NCBI GenBank assembly: GCA_017938625.1
Contig: JAGBBD010000040.1
Location: 1 to 64,000 of the forward strand
Reading direction: 5' to 3'
Origin: Oscillospiraceae bacterium
Lineage (GTDB): Bacteria > Bacillota > Clostridia > Oscillospirales > Oscillospiraceae
DNA length: 64,000 nucleotides
Shown: piece after piece, positions 16,623 through 25,563 of the stretch
Layout: each line of letters begins with the position of its first letter
How positions within the stretch are numbered: the stretch's first letter is position 1
Translations under genes and position numbers: made by a program
The notes under the pieces: model-generated
What the model saw: the letters and a program-made list of their open reading frames with translations, nothing else
Databases searched by the model: none
What the model was told of the DNA's origin: nothing

Positions 16623-17492
16623 ATGACAAAATTAGTATTTACCACCACCGGAGCGTGGGAGGATAGTTTTGGCTTTGGCTGTGCCAGTCTGGGACTGCCC
16701 GGCATCTGCGCAAATGATGTAAGGCAGACTGCTGCCTATGGCGAAGCGTTGGAAGGCCAGGTGCTGACCGGTACGTACGAGCAGCTCCTGCGCCAAGCCG
16801 CAGGAGCAGATGGGCAGGCAGTCCACGCTGCCATCGTAGTATTTGGCAATATGGGCGGCGAAAACCGGTTTCTTGCCGATTTGCAGCAGCATCTGCACTG
16901 CCCCATGGTGGGCGGCGGCGCTGCCATCGATCCTGCCTCGGGGCGAAAGAGTCTGATCCCCGGCGGCGGGGAAGCCGCGGTTTTCCTTGTGACCGATGAT
17001 CGGTTCACCTATGAAACAAAGACCCTTTGCATCCATGACAGGGTGCTGCAGACCTGTGAGCTGACCTTTGACGATCCCAGGACTATCCACACCATCAACG
17101 GTGAGGACGCGGCTGCGTTTTACGACCGAAAGCGCCGGGAGCTGGGCTTGTCCGACACGGATTTTGAGCACTTGACTTTGTCGGATCTGCACCATGTCAA
17201 TGCCCATCTGTCCATCCGGGATGGTAAACTGAGAAGCGGCAGAGATGTGCAGAAGACCATGCTCCTGCGCTATGTGGATCACAACAAGGTCTATGACACC
17301 ATGCGCAACTTCTATGACGATCCCGATGCCATCGTCTTTGGCTGTGCAGGACTTTCCGGGCTTTTGGACAGACCTCTGGACACAACCTCTCTGGGACTGT
17401 TCCTGTTTGGCGAAGTCTGCATGGCAGACGGCTGCGCGGAATTCGGCAATCTCATGCTGAGCAAACTCCTGATCCGCAAAAAGGGAGCATAA
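16623..17492 (+). CDS. FIST-like sensory domain protein
   Basis: A 289-residue soluble protein. The middle (HCPMVGGGAAIDPASG then GGGEAAVFLVTDDRFTYET) and the C-terminus (IVFGCAGLSGLLDRPLD then LGLFLFGEVCMADGCAEFGNLML) resemble the FIST N and C domains. FIST domains bind small ligands and usually sit in front of signalling outputs. Here no output domain is attached, so it may act through the next genes, a DUF3786 protein and an AraC regulator. The ATG at 16623 has GAGGG upstream and is preferred to an earlier ATG without a ribosome site. Family assignment is moderate because the N-terminal third is divergent. Confidence 0.55.
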   Translation: MTKLVFTTTGAWEDSFGFGCASLGLPGICANDVRQTAAYGEALEGQVLTGTYEQLLRQAAGADGQAVHAAIVVFGNMGGENRFLADLQQHLHCPMVGGGAAIDPASGRKSLIPGGGEAAVFLVTDDRFTYETKTLCIHDRVLQTCELTFDDPRTIHTINGEDAAAFYDRKRRELGLSDTDFEHLTLSDLHHVNAHLSIRDGKLRSGRDVQKTMLLRYVDHNKVYDTMRNFYDDPDAIVFGCAGLSGLLDRPLDTTSLGLFLFGEVCMADGCAEFGNLMLSKLLIRKKGA

Positions 17493-17519
17493 CGATGTTT
17501 TGAAATAAGAGGTCATGGC

Positions 17520-18122
17520 ATGCAAACAAATCAGATGTTTTCCCAAATGAATCAAGCGGCTCTGGCTCGACTGATGGGACGTGACCCGAAGACGATCGCC
17601 CGCAATGCCGGTATCTGTTACGAGGAAGAAACGCAGCTTTTCCACATTCCCACTATGGGGTTTTCTGTGATGCTGCATTACCCGGACTATGCTTTCACCC
17701 CGGAGCTTCCCGGCTGGCACAGCCTTGTGATCCTCCACTATCTGGATCTGGCAGACGGTTTCCCGCCGACCGGGAGGGAGATCCCCTTTGGCGCGATGCG
17801 CTCCGGCATGGTGCGCGGCGGCGGGATCGACCGCAAGTGTGAGATGGTAATTCAGAGCATGAAGGATCTGAACGAGGATACGATGGCGGACATCTGCAAA
17901 AACATTGGCGGCGAGCCGATCTCGACCAATGCGGACGGTGCATGGAAGATCCCTTTTTTGCCCAATTTCCCGGTCATGCTGAAGCTATGGCTGCCGGACG
18001 AGGAATTTCCTGCTTCCGGACGGCTGATGGTGGATGAGAGCGCAGACCATTACCTGACCATTGAGGATGCCGTCACAGTGGCAGAGATCCTTTTAGAGCA
18101 GATCACAGGAGGGGCGTCATGA
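17520..18122 (+). CDS. DUF3786 family protein
   Basis: A 200-residue protein whose C-terminal half fits DUF3786: WKIPFLPNFPVMLKLWLPDEEFPASGRLMVDESADHYLTIED (about 142-183). The front half has an LGWHSLVILHYL-like helix and a FGAMRSGMVRGGGIDRKCE loop. DUF3786 proteins occur near corrinoid and anaerobic redox genes and have no assigned reaction. The stop overlaps the start of the AraC gene in ATGA, so the two are translationally coupled, which suggests a shared regulatory job. It is 27 bp downstream of the FIST-like gene. Confidence 0.75.
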   Translation: MQTNQMFSQMNQAALARLMGRDPKTIARNAGICYEEETQLFHIPTMGFSVMLHYPDYAFTPELPGWHSLVILHYLDLADGFPPTGREIPFGAMRSGMVRGGGIDRKCEMVIQSMKDLNEDTMADICKNIGGEPISTNADGAWKIPFLPNFPVMLKLWLPDEEFPASGRLMVDESADHYLTIEDAVTVAEILLEQITGGAS

Positions 18123-19066
18123 TCAGCGAGGAGATTTTACAAAAGCTCATGCCTGTCACAGAGGAAGAGGCGCAGATCCTGCAGGGCAGCGGCGGGATCG
18201 ACCGCAGCTTATATATGGGCAGTCGGGATGTGATCGAGGGCCATCGGCTGCTCAAGCCGGGGAAGCTTCTGGCAGTGCGCCCTCACACCAGATTTATCGA
18301 TTTCCCGGAGCACACCCATGATTATGTGGAGATGGTCTATATGTGCCGGGGGCAGACGACCCATGTGATCAACGGAAAAGAGGTCATTCTGCACGCGGGA
18401 GAGCTGCTGCTTCTGGGGCAGAACACCCGGCAGCAGATCCATCGGGCAGGGCAGCAGGATATCGCAGTCAATTTCATCATCCGTCCGGAATTCTTCGAGC
18501 AGACGCTGCCCTATCTCGGCACGGACGAGACGCCCTTGCGCAGCTTTCTCATGGACAGCCTTTGCGGCAATCACGGAAGATACCTGCTCTTCAACGCGGC
18601 AGATATTCTGCCTGTCCGGAATTTGGTGGAAAACCTTCTGTGGACGCTGATCACAGATACCCATTGCAAGCAGGGCATCAATGCCATGACCATGGGGCTT
18701 TTGTTTTTGCAGCTGACCAACCATGCTCACCGCCTGCAGACAGGCTCTGCAGAAGAGGACGCTGTGGTGCAGACCCTTCGTTACATTGAAAGCAACTACC
18801 GCACAGGATCTCTGACGGATGCTGCAGCCATTGTCCATTGCGATCCTGCATGGCTCTCACGCCGCATCAAGACCCGTACCGGGAAAAATTACACGGATCT
18901 GGTGCAGGAAAAGCGGCTGTCTCAGGCAGCATGGCTGCTGCGGCATACGGATCATCGTGTGGCGGATATTGCCGTCAGCGTGGGCTATGAGAACATCAGC
19001 TACTTCCACCGCATTTTCGCTGCCCGTTTCGGCTGTACGCCCAAGCACTACCGCGACTGCAAATAA
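18119..19066 (+). CDS. AraC-family transcriptional regulator, candidate activator of the rhamnose operon
   Basis: A 315-residue regulator. The N-terminal cupin effector domain (about 50-130) has PEHTHDYVEMVYMCRGQTTHVING and HAGELLLLGQN. The C-terminal double helix-turn-helix (about 215-312) has LTDAAAIVHCDPAWLSRRIKTRTG, LSQAAWLLRHTDHRVADIAVSVGYENISYFHRIF and FGCTPKHYRD. It is coupled by a 4-bp overlap to DUF3786 and lies 80 bp upstream of rhaB on the same strand. By position it is the best candidate for a RhaS-type regulator of the rha genes, though it could serve the FIST/DUF3786 genes instead. Confidence 0.9.
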   Translation: MISEEILQKLMPVTEEEAQILQGSGGIDRSLYMGSRDVIEGHRLLKPGKLLAVRPHTRFIDFPEHTHDYVEMVYMCRGQTTHVINGKEVILHAGELLLLGQNTRQQIHRAGQQDIAVNFIIRPEFFEQTLPYLGTDETPLRSFLMDSLCGNHGRYLLFNAADILPVRNLVENLLWTLITDTHCKQGINAMTMGLLFLQLTNHAHRLQTGSAEEDAVVQTLRYIESNYRTGSLTDAAAIVHCDPAWLSRRIKTRTGKNYTDLVQEKRLSQAAWLLRHTDHRVADIAVSVGYENISYFHRIFAARFGCTPKHYRDCK

Positions 19067-19094
19067 GGACACTTTTTCAGTCAATCAAAGACCT

Positions 19095-19146
19095 TTGAAA
19101 CACCTCATTTTTTCGGCATAATGAAGCTGAGAAATGAGGTGTTTTT
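19095..19146 (+). promoter_or_regulatory. Terminator-like palindrome containing an internal promoter and the rhaB ribosome site
   Basis: AAACACCTCATTT (19098-19110) is perfectly complementary to AAATGAGGTGTTT (19132-19144), followed by TTTT into the TTG start. A promoter, TTGAAA (19095-19100) and CATAAT (19117-19122) with 16 bp spacing, has its -10 in the loop. The right arm contains the GAGGTG ribosome site. Read-through RNA would fold and terminate or hide the site; RNA started inside the loop lacks the left arm and would be translated. Confidence 0.65.
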
Positions 19147-20403
19147 TTGTATCATCTTGCCATTGATATCGGCGCGTCCTCCGGACGGCATATGGTCTGG
19201 GATGGGGCGGCGCTGCAGGAAGTTTACCGCTTTTCCAATGGTGCCGATCTTCGCAATGACCATCTGGTATGGAACACAGAAAGACTTCTGTGGGAAGTAA
19301 AAGAGGGCATCCGCAGAGCCGCGGCGCGGTATCCCCTCAAAAGTCTTGCCATTGATACATGGGGTGTGGACTATGTGCTGCTGCGCGGCGAGGAGGAAGT
19401 TCTGCCCTGCTATGCCTACCGCGACAGCCGCACGGAAAAGACTGTGGCGGCTGTGCATAAAAAGATCCCGTTTTCGGAATTGTACCGACGTACAGGCTGC
19501 CAGTTCCAGCCCTTCAATACCATCTACCAGCTCTGTGACGATCTGAGCCGCGGCAGGCTGCAGGGTGTGACGGAGTTTCTGATGCTGCCGGAGTATCTGA
19601 TCTACAAACTGACCGGCGCAAAGATCAAGGAATTCACCAACGCCACGACCACGGGGCTGGTCAATGCGCAGACGAAAGAATTTGACCGGGACTTGATCGG
19701 TCTTCTTGGGCTGCCCGGGCAGCTGTTTCCAAAGCTGACAAAGCCGGGAACGATCATAGGACAATATGAAGGGATCGATGTGATCGCCTGTGCCACCCAC
19801 GACACCGCTTCTGCTGTGGAGGGAATCGACATGGCGGAAGAGGGGCTTTACCTTTCCTCCGGCACATGGTCTTTATTGGGCGTGAAAACGCCGCTGCCGC
19901 TGACCGATGAAAAGAGCATGAAAGCCAACTTCTCCAATGAAGGTGGTGTGGGCTACAACCGCTACCAGAAGAATATCATGGGTCTATGGCTCGTGCAGGA
20001 GTTAAAAAAAGAGCTTTGCCCGCAAAAAGACTTTTCCGATCTTGTGACGCTGGCACAGGAGAGCACCTTTGACACTCTGGTGGATGCAGATGACCCCAGA
20101 TTCCTTTCGCCCCGGAGCATGCGCACATTGTTTGCCGAAGCAGGTGCGGTGGAAGCGGGCGACTTTTTCCGCTGTGCATTCCGCGCTCTGGCAGTTTCCT
20201 ATGCCAAAGCCATTGACGAACTGGAAGAAAACACAGGAAAAACATATGAAAAACTCTATATTGTGGGCGGCGGTGCCAAAAATGAGTTTCTCAATCGGCT
20301 GACCGCGGAACAGACAGGAAAAACCGTCATCGCCCTGCCCATGGAAGCCACGGCAATGGGCAATATCCATGTACAAAGGAAGGTGTACCATGACAAGATT
20401 TGA
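19147..20403 (+). CDS. rhaB: Rhamnulokinase (C-terminally short)
   Basis: Phosphorylates L-rhamnulose at C1 using ATP. It is an FGGY kinase with phosphate loop AIDIGASSGRHMVW (5-18), AIDTWGVDYVLL near 67, GCQFQPFNTIYQL near 117, ATHDTASAVEGI (catalytic Asp) near 220 and IVGGGAKNEFLN near 377. The start is TTG with GAGGTG upstream. At 418 residues it is shorter than the usual 470-490: it ends MEATAMGNIHVQRKVYHDKI, where family members continue for about 50 more residues, and its last codons overlap the rhaA start by 14 bp. The core motifs are intact, so activity is plausible. Confidence 0.9.
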   Translation: MYHLAIDIGASSGRHMVWDGAALQEVYRFSNGADLRNDHLVWNTERLLWEVKEGIRRAAARYPLKSLAIDTWGVDYVLLRGEEEVLPCYAYRDSRTEKTVAAVHKKIPFSELYRRTGCQFQPFNTIYQLCDDLSRGRLQGVTEFLMLPEYLIYKLTGAKIKEFTNATTTGLVNAQTKEFDRDLIGLLGLPGQLFPKLTKPGTIIGQYEGIDVIACATHDTASAVEGIDMAEEGLYLSSGTWSLLGVKTPLPLTDEKSMKANFSNEGGVGYNRYQKNIMGLWLVQELKKELCPQKDFSDLVTLAQESTFDTLVDADDPRFLSPRSMRTLFAEAGAVEAGDFFRCAFRALAVSYAKAIDELEENTGKTYEKLYIVGGGAKNEFLNRLTAEQTGKTVIALPMEATAMGNIHVQRKVYHDKI

Positions 20404-21622
20404 AAGCGCAAAAGAATGCTACCGTGCCGTCGGAGTGGATGTGGAAAAAGCCATGCAGACAGCCGCCAACAAAGCCATTTCCATCCACTGCTGGCAGGGC
20501 GATGATGTGGTCGGCTTTGACAATCCACAGGGCGGCGCCGGAAACGGCATTCAGACCACCGGCAACTATCCCGGCAGAGCAAGAAGCTTCGAGGAACTGA
20601 AAGCAGACTTTCTCAAAGCCTGCTCTCTGATCCCCGGCAGGAAGCGGATCAATCTCCATGCCTGCTATGCCGTGTTTTCCGATGGATGGGTGGATCGCGA
20701 CAAGCTGGAATACAAGCACTTCGCGCCTTGGGTGGCGTTTGCCAAAGCCCATGGATTTGGCATAGATTTCAATCCCACCGTGTTCTCCCATCCCATGATG
20801 ATGGACGGGCTGAGCCTGTCCTCTCCCCACAAGGATGTCCGTGAGTTCTGGATCCGCCATTGCATCCGCTGCCGTGAGATCGCCCAAAAGATCGGTGAAG
20901 AATTGGAGGATACAGTTCTTTGCAATCTCTGGATCCCCGATGGCTACAAGGACATCCCCTCCGACCGCCTGACTCCTCGTCTGAGGCTGAAGGAAAGTCT
21001 TGACAGGATCTTTGAAGTGCCGCTTCCCAATGTGATCGACTCTGTGGAAAGCAAGGTCTTTGCTGTGGGTGTGGAAAGCTACACCGTGGGCAGCAATGAA
21101 TTCTACATGAGCTATGCTGCCACCCACAAGGGCATATACAATCTGCTGGACAACGGTCATTACCATCCCACCGAGGTGGTCAGCGACAAGATCCCGGCGC
21201 TGCTGCCCTTCTTTGACAAAATTCCGCTCCATGTGACACGTGGTGTGCGTTGGGATTCCGACCATGTGGTGATCTTCGATGATGAACTTCGTGAGATCAT
21301 GAAGGAGATCGTCCGCAATGATGCGCTGGACAAGGTGCTGATCGGTCTGGACTTTTTTGACGCTTCCATCAACCGTGTGGCGGCATGGGTCATCGGCACG
21401 AGAAATGCCCAGAAAGCCCTGCTGTGGGCGCTGCTGCAGCCGGATCTGAAACAGGCGCAGGACGACGGCGATTTCACCTACCGCCTTGCCATGATGGAGG
21501 AGGCAAAGACCCTGCCCTTCGGAGATATCTGGGAAGAATACTGCAGCAGACAGCAAGTGCCTGTGGTGTGGTATGATCGTGTGAAGGAATATGAAAAAAC
21601 TGTGCTGGAGGAGAGAAAATGA
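20390..21622 (+). CDS. rhaA: L-rhamnose isomerase
   Basis: Converts L-rhamnose to L-rhamnulose in the cytosol using divalent metal. It is 410 residues, the normal length. Recognisable blocks are GVDVEKAMQTAANKAISIHCWQGDDVVGF (about 15-43), HACYAVFSDG, GIDFNPTVFSHPMMMDGLSLSSP, NLWIPDGYKDIPSDR and VESKVFAVGVESYTVGSNEFYMSYA, the last two holding acidic metal ligands, then VRWDSDHVVIFDDEL. The ATG at 20390 has AAGGAAGG upstream and overlaps the rhaB end; the stop overlaps rhaD in ATGA. Identification is firm. Confidence 0.97.
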   Translation: MTRFESAKECYRAVGVDVEKAMQTAANKAISIHCWQGDDVVGFDNPQGGAGNGIQTTGNYPGRARSFEELKADFLKACSLIPGRKRINLHACYAVFSDGWVDRDKLEYKHFAPWVAFAKAHGFGIDFNPTVFSHPMMMDGLSLSSPHKDVREFWIRHCIRCREIAQKIGEELEDTVLCNLWIPDGYKDIPSDRLTPRLRLKESLDRIFEVPLPNVIDSVESKVFAVGVESYTVGSNEFYMSYAATHKGIYNLLDNGHYHPTEVVSDKIPALLPFFDKIPLHVTRGVRWDSDHVVIFDDELREIMKEIVRNDALDKVLIGLDFFDASINRVAAWVIGTRNAQKALLWALLQPDLKQAQDDGDFTYRLAMMEEAKTLPFGDIWEEYCSRQQVPVVWYDRVKEYEKTVLEERK

Positions 21623-22437
21623 AGAACATTCTGACTGCGCCGTTTCTGCTGGAGGTGGCAAAAACGGCTTCGAATATGTACCGCCTTGGCTGGGATGAAC
21701 GCAACGGAGGCAATATCAGCTATCTGCTCACGGAAGCGGAAGTGGCGGAATATCTCGACCCCTCCGCCGTCATCCGTACTCTGGACATGGGCTTTGAGGC
21801 AAAGACCCTTGCCGGGAAATATTTCATTGTCACCGGCTCCGGCAAGTATTTTAAGAACGTGGAGGATGACCCGGCGCACAACCTCGGTGTGTTCCGCGTG
21901 TCCCGTGACGGAACGAAGGCAGAGCTGCTCTGGGGCTATTGCGACGGCGGCAGACCCACCTCCGAGCTGCCTGCCCATCTGATGAGCCATATGGCAAGAC
22001 TGGAGGTTGACCCGGAAAACCGTGTGGTCATGCACACCCATCCCACCTACACCCTTGCCATGAATTTTGTCCATGAACTGGACGATGCCAAGTTTACCCA
22101 CAGCCTCTGGCAGATGTGTACCGAGTGCATCGTGGTGTTCCCGGAAGGCATCGGTGTGCTACCGTGGATGCTGTGCGGCACCAACTCCATCGGTCAGGCG
22201 ACGGCAGAGAAAATGAAGCAGCACCGCGTGGTTATCTGGGGCATGCATGGTGTTTACGGTGCGGGAAAAACTCTGGATGAGACCTTCGGGCTCATCGAAA
22301 CAGTAGAAAAGGCAGCGCAGGTCTATATGCTCACTGCCCATCTGCCCAGAGTCAACACCATCACAGACGCCCAGATGCAGGAACTGGCAGACTTTTTCCA
22401 AGTCGATTACAGGAAGGACTTTTTATATGATCTTTGA
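21619..22437 (+). CDS. rhaD: Rhamnulose-1-phosphate aldolase
   Basis: Splits L-rhamnulose-1-phosphate to dihydroxyacetone phosphate and L-lactaldehyde. It is a zinc class II aldolase of 272 residues, with GWDERNGGNISYLL (24-37), VTGSGKYF and the zinc-binding MHTHPTYTLAM near residue 137; a later His (GMHGVYGAGKTLDETF) completes the site. It starts in the 4-bp overlap with rhaA and ends overlapping the rhamnosidase start by 11 bp. No lactaldehyde reductase or dehydrogenase gene is next to it in this window. Confidence 0.96.
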   Translation: MKNILTAPFLLEVAKTASNMYRLGWDERNGGNISYLLTEAEVAEYLDPSAVIRTLDMGFEAKTLAGKYFIVTGSGKYFKNVEDDPAHNLGVFRVSRDGTKAELLWGYCDGGRPTSELPAHLMSHMARLEVDPENRVVMHTHPTYTLAMNFVHELDDAKFTHSLWQMCTECIVVFPEGIGVLPWMLCGTNSIGQATAEKMKQHRVVIWGMHGVYGAGKTLDETFGLIETVEKAAQVYMLTAHLPRVNTITDAQMQELADFFQVDYRKDFLYDL

Positions 22438-25400
22438 TGCGCTTTTTCAAAATCCCACCGCCGAGTACCGCGGTGCGCCCTTCTGGTCATGGAACGGAAA
22501 ACTGGACAAGGCGCTTCTGAAAGAGCAGATCGATGCTTTCCGGAAAATGGGCTTCGGCGGTTTTCATATCCACTCCCGCATCGGTCTGGATACCCCTTAC
22601 CTTGGGGACGAGTTTATGGACTGCGTAACATTCTGCAATGAATACGGCAAGAGTCTCGGCATGACCACATGGTTGTATGATGAGGACAAGTGGCCCTCCG
22701 GCTACGGCGGTGGTTTTGTGACGGAAAACGAGGACTACCGTGCCCGGTATCTGCTGCTGTCGCCTAAGGTCTATGAAGAAGTCTATACCGAGCGCAGCAC
22801 CCCCACCAAGGGAAGGCTCACCGCCAACGGTGTGCCATATCTGCGCGCCCGGTACGATATTACAGTGCAGGACGGGAAACTGGCAGAATATCGTCTTTTA
22901 ACGGACGGTGAGCAGGCGCAGCACCCCTGGTATGCCTATGAGGTCATTGGTGCAAAGCTGCCGTGGTTTAACAACGAAGCCTATGTGGATGTTCTGAACC
23001 CGGATGCCACAAGAGCCTTCCTCCGGGCAGTCCATGAGCGCTACAGAGAAGTGCTCGGTGAGGAATTCGGCAAAACCGTCCCTGCCATTTTTACCGATGA
23101 GCCGCAGTTTACCAGACTGCAGCCCATGGAGAACGGCGCAGCCTTCTCGGAAGGCAGCATCCCGTGGACAAATGGCTTCTCTGCCGCCTTCCAAGGCAAA
23201 TACGGCTATGATCTTCTGGAAAAACTGCCGGAGGTGTTCTGGGAACGGGCAGACGGCATCTGTTCTCAGGCAAAATACCACTGCCATGATTTTATCGCAG
23301 ACCGCTATGCCGAAAGCTACTGCGCCGTCATAGGGGCGTGGTGCAAAGAAAACGGCATCATGTTCTCCGGTCATCTGATGAATGAGCATCTGATGGAAGA
23401 GCAGAGTATGTTCATTGGGGAAGCCATGCGCGCATACCCTTATTTCCAGCTGCCCGGTATGGATATGCTGGCAGGATTTCTGGAATATGACACAGCCAAG
23501 CAGGTACAGAGCGTTGCCCGGCAGGAGGGAAAGTGCGGCGTCATCAGCGAGCTTTACGGTGTGACCAACTGGGACTACACCTTTGCAGGCCACAAGCTGC
23601 AGGGCGACTGGCAGGCGGCATTGGGTGTCACCGTCCGTGTGCCCCACCTTTCGTGGATGAGCATGGGTGGCGAAAGCAAGCGGGATTATCCTGCCCCCAT
23701 CGATCAGCACAGTCCCTGGTATGAAAAATATGCCCTCATAGAAGATCACTTCGCCCGGCTCAATACGGTCTTGCGCCGCGGAGCGCCCTGTGTCCATGTG
23801 GCGGTGGTGCACCCTATTGAGAGCCACTGGATGATGATGGGTCCCGATCGTCAATGCATGGAAAAGCGCATTGCAAGTGACGAACGGTTTGCCGATCTTC
23901 TGGACTGGCTGCTGTTTGGTCTGCAGGATTTTGATCTGCTTTCGGAAGCCTTGCTGCCGCGGCAGCAGGTGTATGCGGAAAACGGCACGCTCCATGTGGG
24001 GCAGATGGCATACAAGGTCGTGGTGGTGCCCCAGCTGCTCACCATCCGGGAAAGCACGGTCAAAATATTGGAAGCCTTCCAAAGATCCGGCGGCACCGTG
24101 ATCTATATGGGCGAGCTTCCCACCTATCTGGACGGCAGACCTGCCGATGTCCCCACATACGGCAAGCATATCGGCTTTACCAAACAGGAGCTGCTGCGGG
24201 AATTGGAGCCGTGGCGGGAAGTGGATCTCTGCGACAGCGATGATCTGCGCCCGGACTTCTACCTCCATCAGCTGCGCACAGATGGGGATGACGCCTATCT
24301 CTTCGTCTGCCACGGCAAGCCGGAAAACTATTTTGAAGCCAGTTCCTTTTTGGTGGACAGTCAGTATATGGTGGAGTTTTCCGTCAAGGGTGCATACGGG
24401 GTGGAGCTGATGGATACCTTCACGGGAACCATCTCGCCCATTGCCTCAAAGCTGCACGGCGGCAAGACGTTCTTCTCCCTGCCCAGCCATGAACACGACA
24501 GCTTTCTCTTCCGCTTGACCAAATCGCGGCAGGAAGTGCCGCAGGAAGCAGAAAAGACGCCCATCTGGGAAAGCTATCTGCCCTCCGTCAACAGCTACCG
24601 TTTGGAAGCAGCCAACACGCTGCTGCTCGATCAGTCGCATTGGCGGCTGGATGACGGCAACTGGCAGGAGAAAGAAGAGATTCTCAAGATCGACGATGCC
24701 ATCCGGCGCGCCTTGGGGCTGCGTCTTCGCACCGACAGTTTCCCGCAGCCGTGGCTTACAGGCAAATGCCCTGCCGAGCACACCGTTCAGCTGCGCTTTG
24801 TGATCTCCTCCGAGGTGGAAGTTCCGGTGGATCTTGCCTTTGAGGGCGATGCCTCCATCACCTTCAACGGTGCTTTTGTTTCGCGGCAGACGGGTGCGTA
24901 CTTTGTGGATCATGCCATTCACCGCATCTGCCTGGGCACGCTGCAAAAGGGCGAAAATGTACTGGAGCTGACCCTGCCCTTTGGAGAAAAGACAGATCCG
25001 GAGTGGTGTTATCTGCTTGGTGATTTCGGTGTCCGTGTCTGCGGCAGGCAGACTGTGGTCACTGCCCTGCCGGAGAAACTGGGCTTTGGCTCTTACCATA
25101 CGCAGGGGCTTGCCTTCTACGGTGAAAACCTTGTTTATGAGACAGAGCTCCAAACCCCTGCCGGAGAGCTTTGGCTGGAAGCGCCTGTCTTCCGAGCGCC
25201 GCTTTTGGGTGTCAGCATAGACGGCGGGGAAGAGCACAATATTTTTCTTGCGCCCTATCGCGTATGCCTTGGCCGGGTGGAGGACGGCTGCCACAGGATC
25301 ACCATCCGCAGCTACGGCAGCCGGATCAACCAGTTTGGACAGCTCCACAACTGCAACCCGGCAGAACGCTACTTTGGTCCCAAAACATGGCGCACCACAG

Positions 25401-25477
25401 GCAAAAAATGGTGCTATGAATACAGGCTCAAGGACGTGGGTGTTCTGACGGCACCGATCGTCAGAGTCTACCCGTAA
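22427..25477 (+). CDS. GH106-like alpha-L-rhamnosidase, cytoplasmic
   Basis: A 1016-residue glycosidase without a signal peptide. The opening APFWSWNGKLDKALLKEQIDAFRKMGFGGFHIHSRIGLDTPYLG (about 16-59) and the later TWLYDEDKWPSGYGGGFVT are hallmarks of the GH106-like group. Acidic residues in AIFTDEPQFTRL (about 224-235) and ISELYGVTNWD (about 370) are candidate catalytic groups. The C-terminal third is beta-rich and looks like a carbohydrate-binding or galactose-binding-like fold. Being the last gene of the rha operon supports rhamnoside substrates imported as short oligosaccharides or glycosides. Exact family number and specificity are uncertain. Confidence 0.75.
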   Translation: MIFDALFQNPTAEYRGAPFWSWNGKLDKALLKEQIDAFRKMGFGGFHIHSRIGLDTPYLGDEFMDCVTFCNEYGKSLGMTTWLYDEDKWPSGYGGGFVTENEDYRARYLLLSPKVYEEVYTERSTPTKGRLTANGVPYLRARYDITVQDGKLAEYRLLTDGEQAQHPWYAYEVIGAKLPWFNNEAYVDVLNPDATRAFLRAVHERYREVLGEEFGKTVPAIFTDEPQFTRLQPMENGAAFSEGSIPWTNGFSAAFQGKYGYDLLEKLPEVFWERADGICSQAKYHCHDFIADRYAESYCAVIGAWCKENGIMFSGHLMNEHLMEEQSMFIGEAMRAYPYFQLPGMDMLAGFLEYDTAKQVQSVARQEGKCGVISELYGVTNWDYTFAGHKLQGDWQAALGVTVRVPHLSWMSMGGESKRDYPAPIDQHSPWYEKYALIEDHFARLNTVLRRGAPCVHVAVVHPIESHWMMMGPDRQCMEKRIASDERFADLLDWLLFGLQDFDLLSEALLPRQQVYAENGTLHVGQMAYKVVVVPQLLTIRESTVKILEAFQRSGGTVIYMGELPTYLDGRPADVPTYGKHIGFTKQELLRELEPWREVDLCDSDDLRPDFYLHQLRTDGDDAYLFVCHGKPENYFEASSFLVDSQYMVEFSVKGAYGVELMDTFTGTISPIASKLHGGKTFFSLPSHEHDSFLFRLTKSRQEVPQEAEKTPIWESYLPSVNSYRLEAANTLLLDQSHWRLDDGNWQEKEEILKIDDAIRRALGLRLRTDSFPQPWLTGKCPAEHTVQLRFVISSEVEVPVDLAFEGDASITFNGAFVSRQTGAYFVDHAIHRICLGTLQKGENVLELTLPFGEKTDPEWCYLLGDFGVRVCGRQTVVTALPEKLGFGSYHTQGLAFYGENLVYETELQTPAGELWLEAPVFRAPLLGVSIDGGEEHNIFLAPYRVCLGRVEDGCHRITIRSYGSRINQFGQLHNCNPAERYFGPKTWRTTGKKWCYEYRLKDVGVLTAPIVRVYP

Positions 25478-25509
25478 GAGGATGGCTGCCCATGGGCAGC
25501 CATCCTCTT
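25476..25509 (+). terminator. 34-bp palindrome ending the rhamnose operon
   Basis: AAGAGGATGGCTGCC and GGCAGCCATCCTCTT pair perfectly around CATG, overlapping the stop codon of the rhamnosidase. The following U-run is weak (TTGCC), so it may stabilise the end or partly terminate. Confidence 0.65.
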
Positions 25510-25537
25510 GCCATTTCAAAACCTGCTGTGATACAAT
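25508..25537 (+). promoter_or_regulatory. Candidate promoter of the Gfo/Idh/MocA gene
   Basis: TTGCCA (25508-25513) and TACAAT (25532-25537) are 18 bp apart, directly after the operon-ending palindrome. Confidence 0.5.
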
Positions 25538-25563
25538 AAAACAAAAGCGCAGGGAGGCAGACT

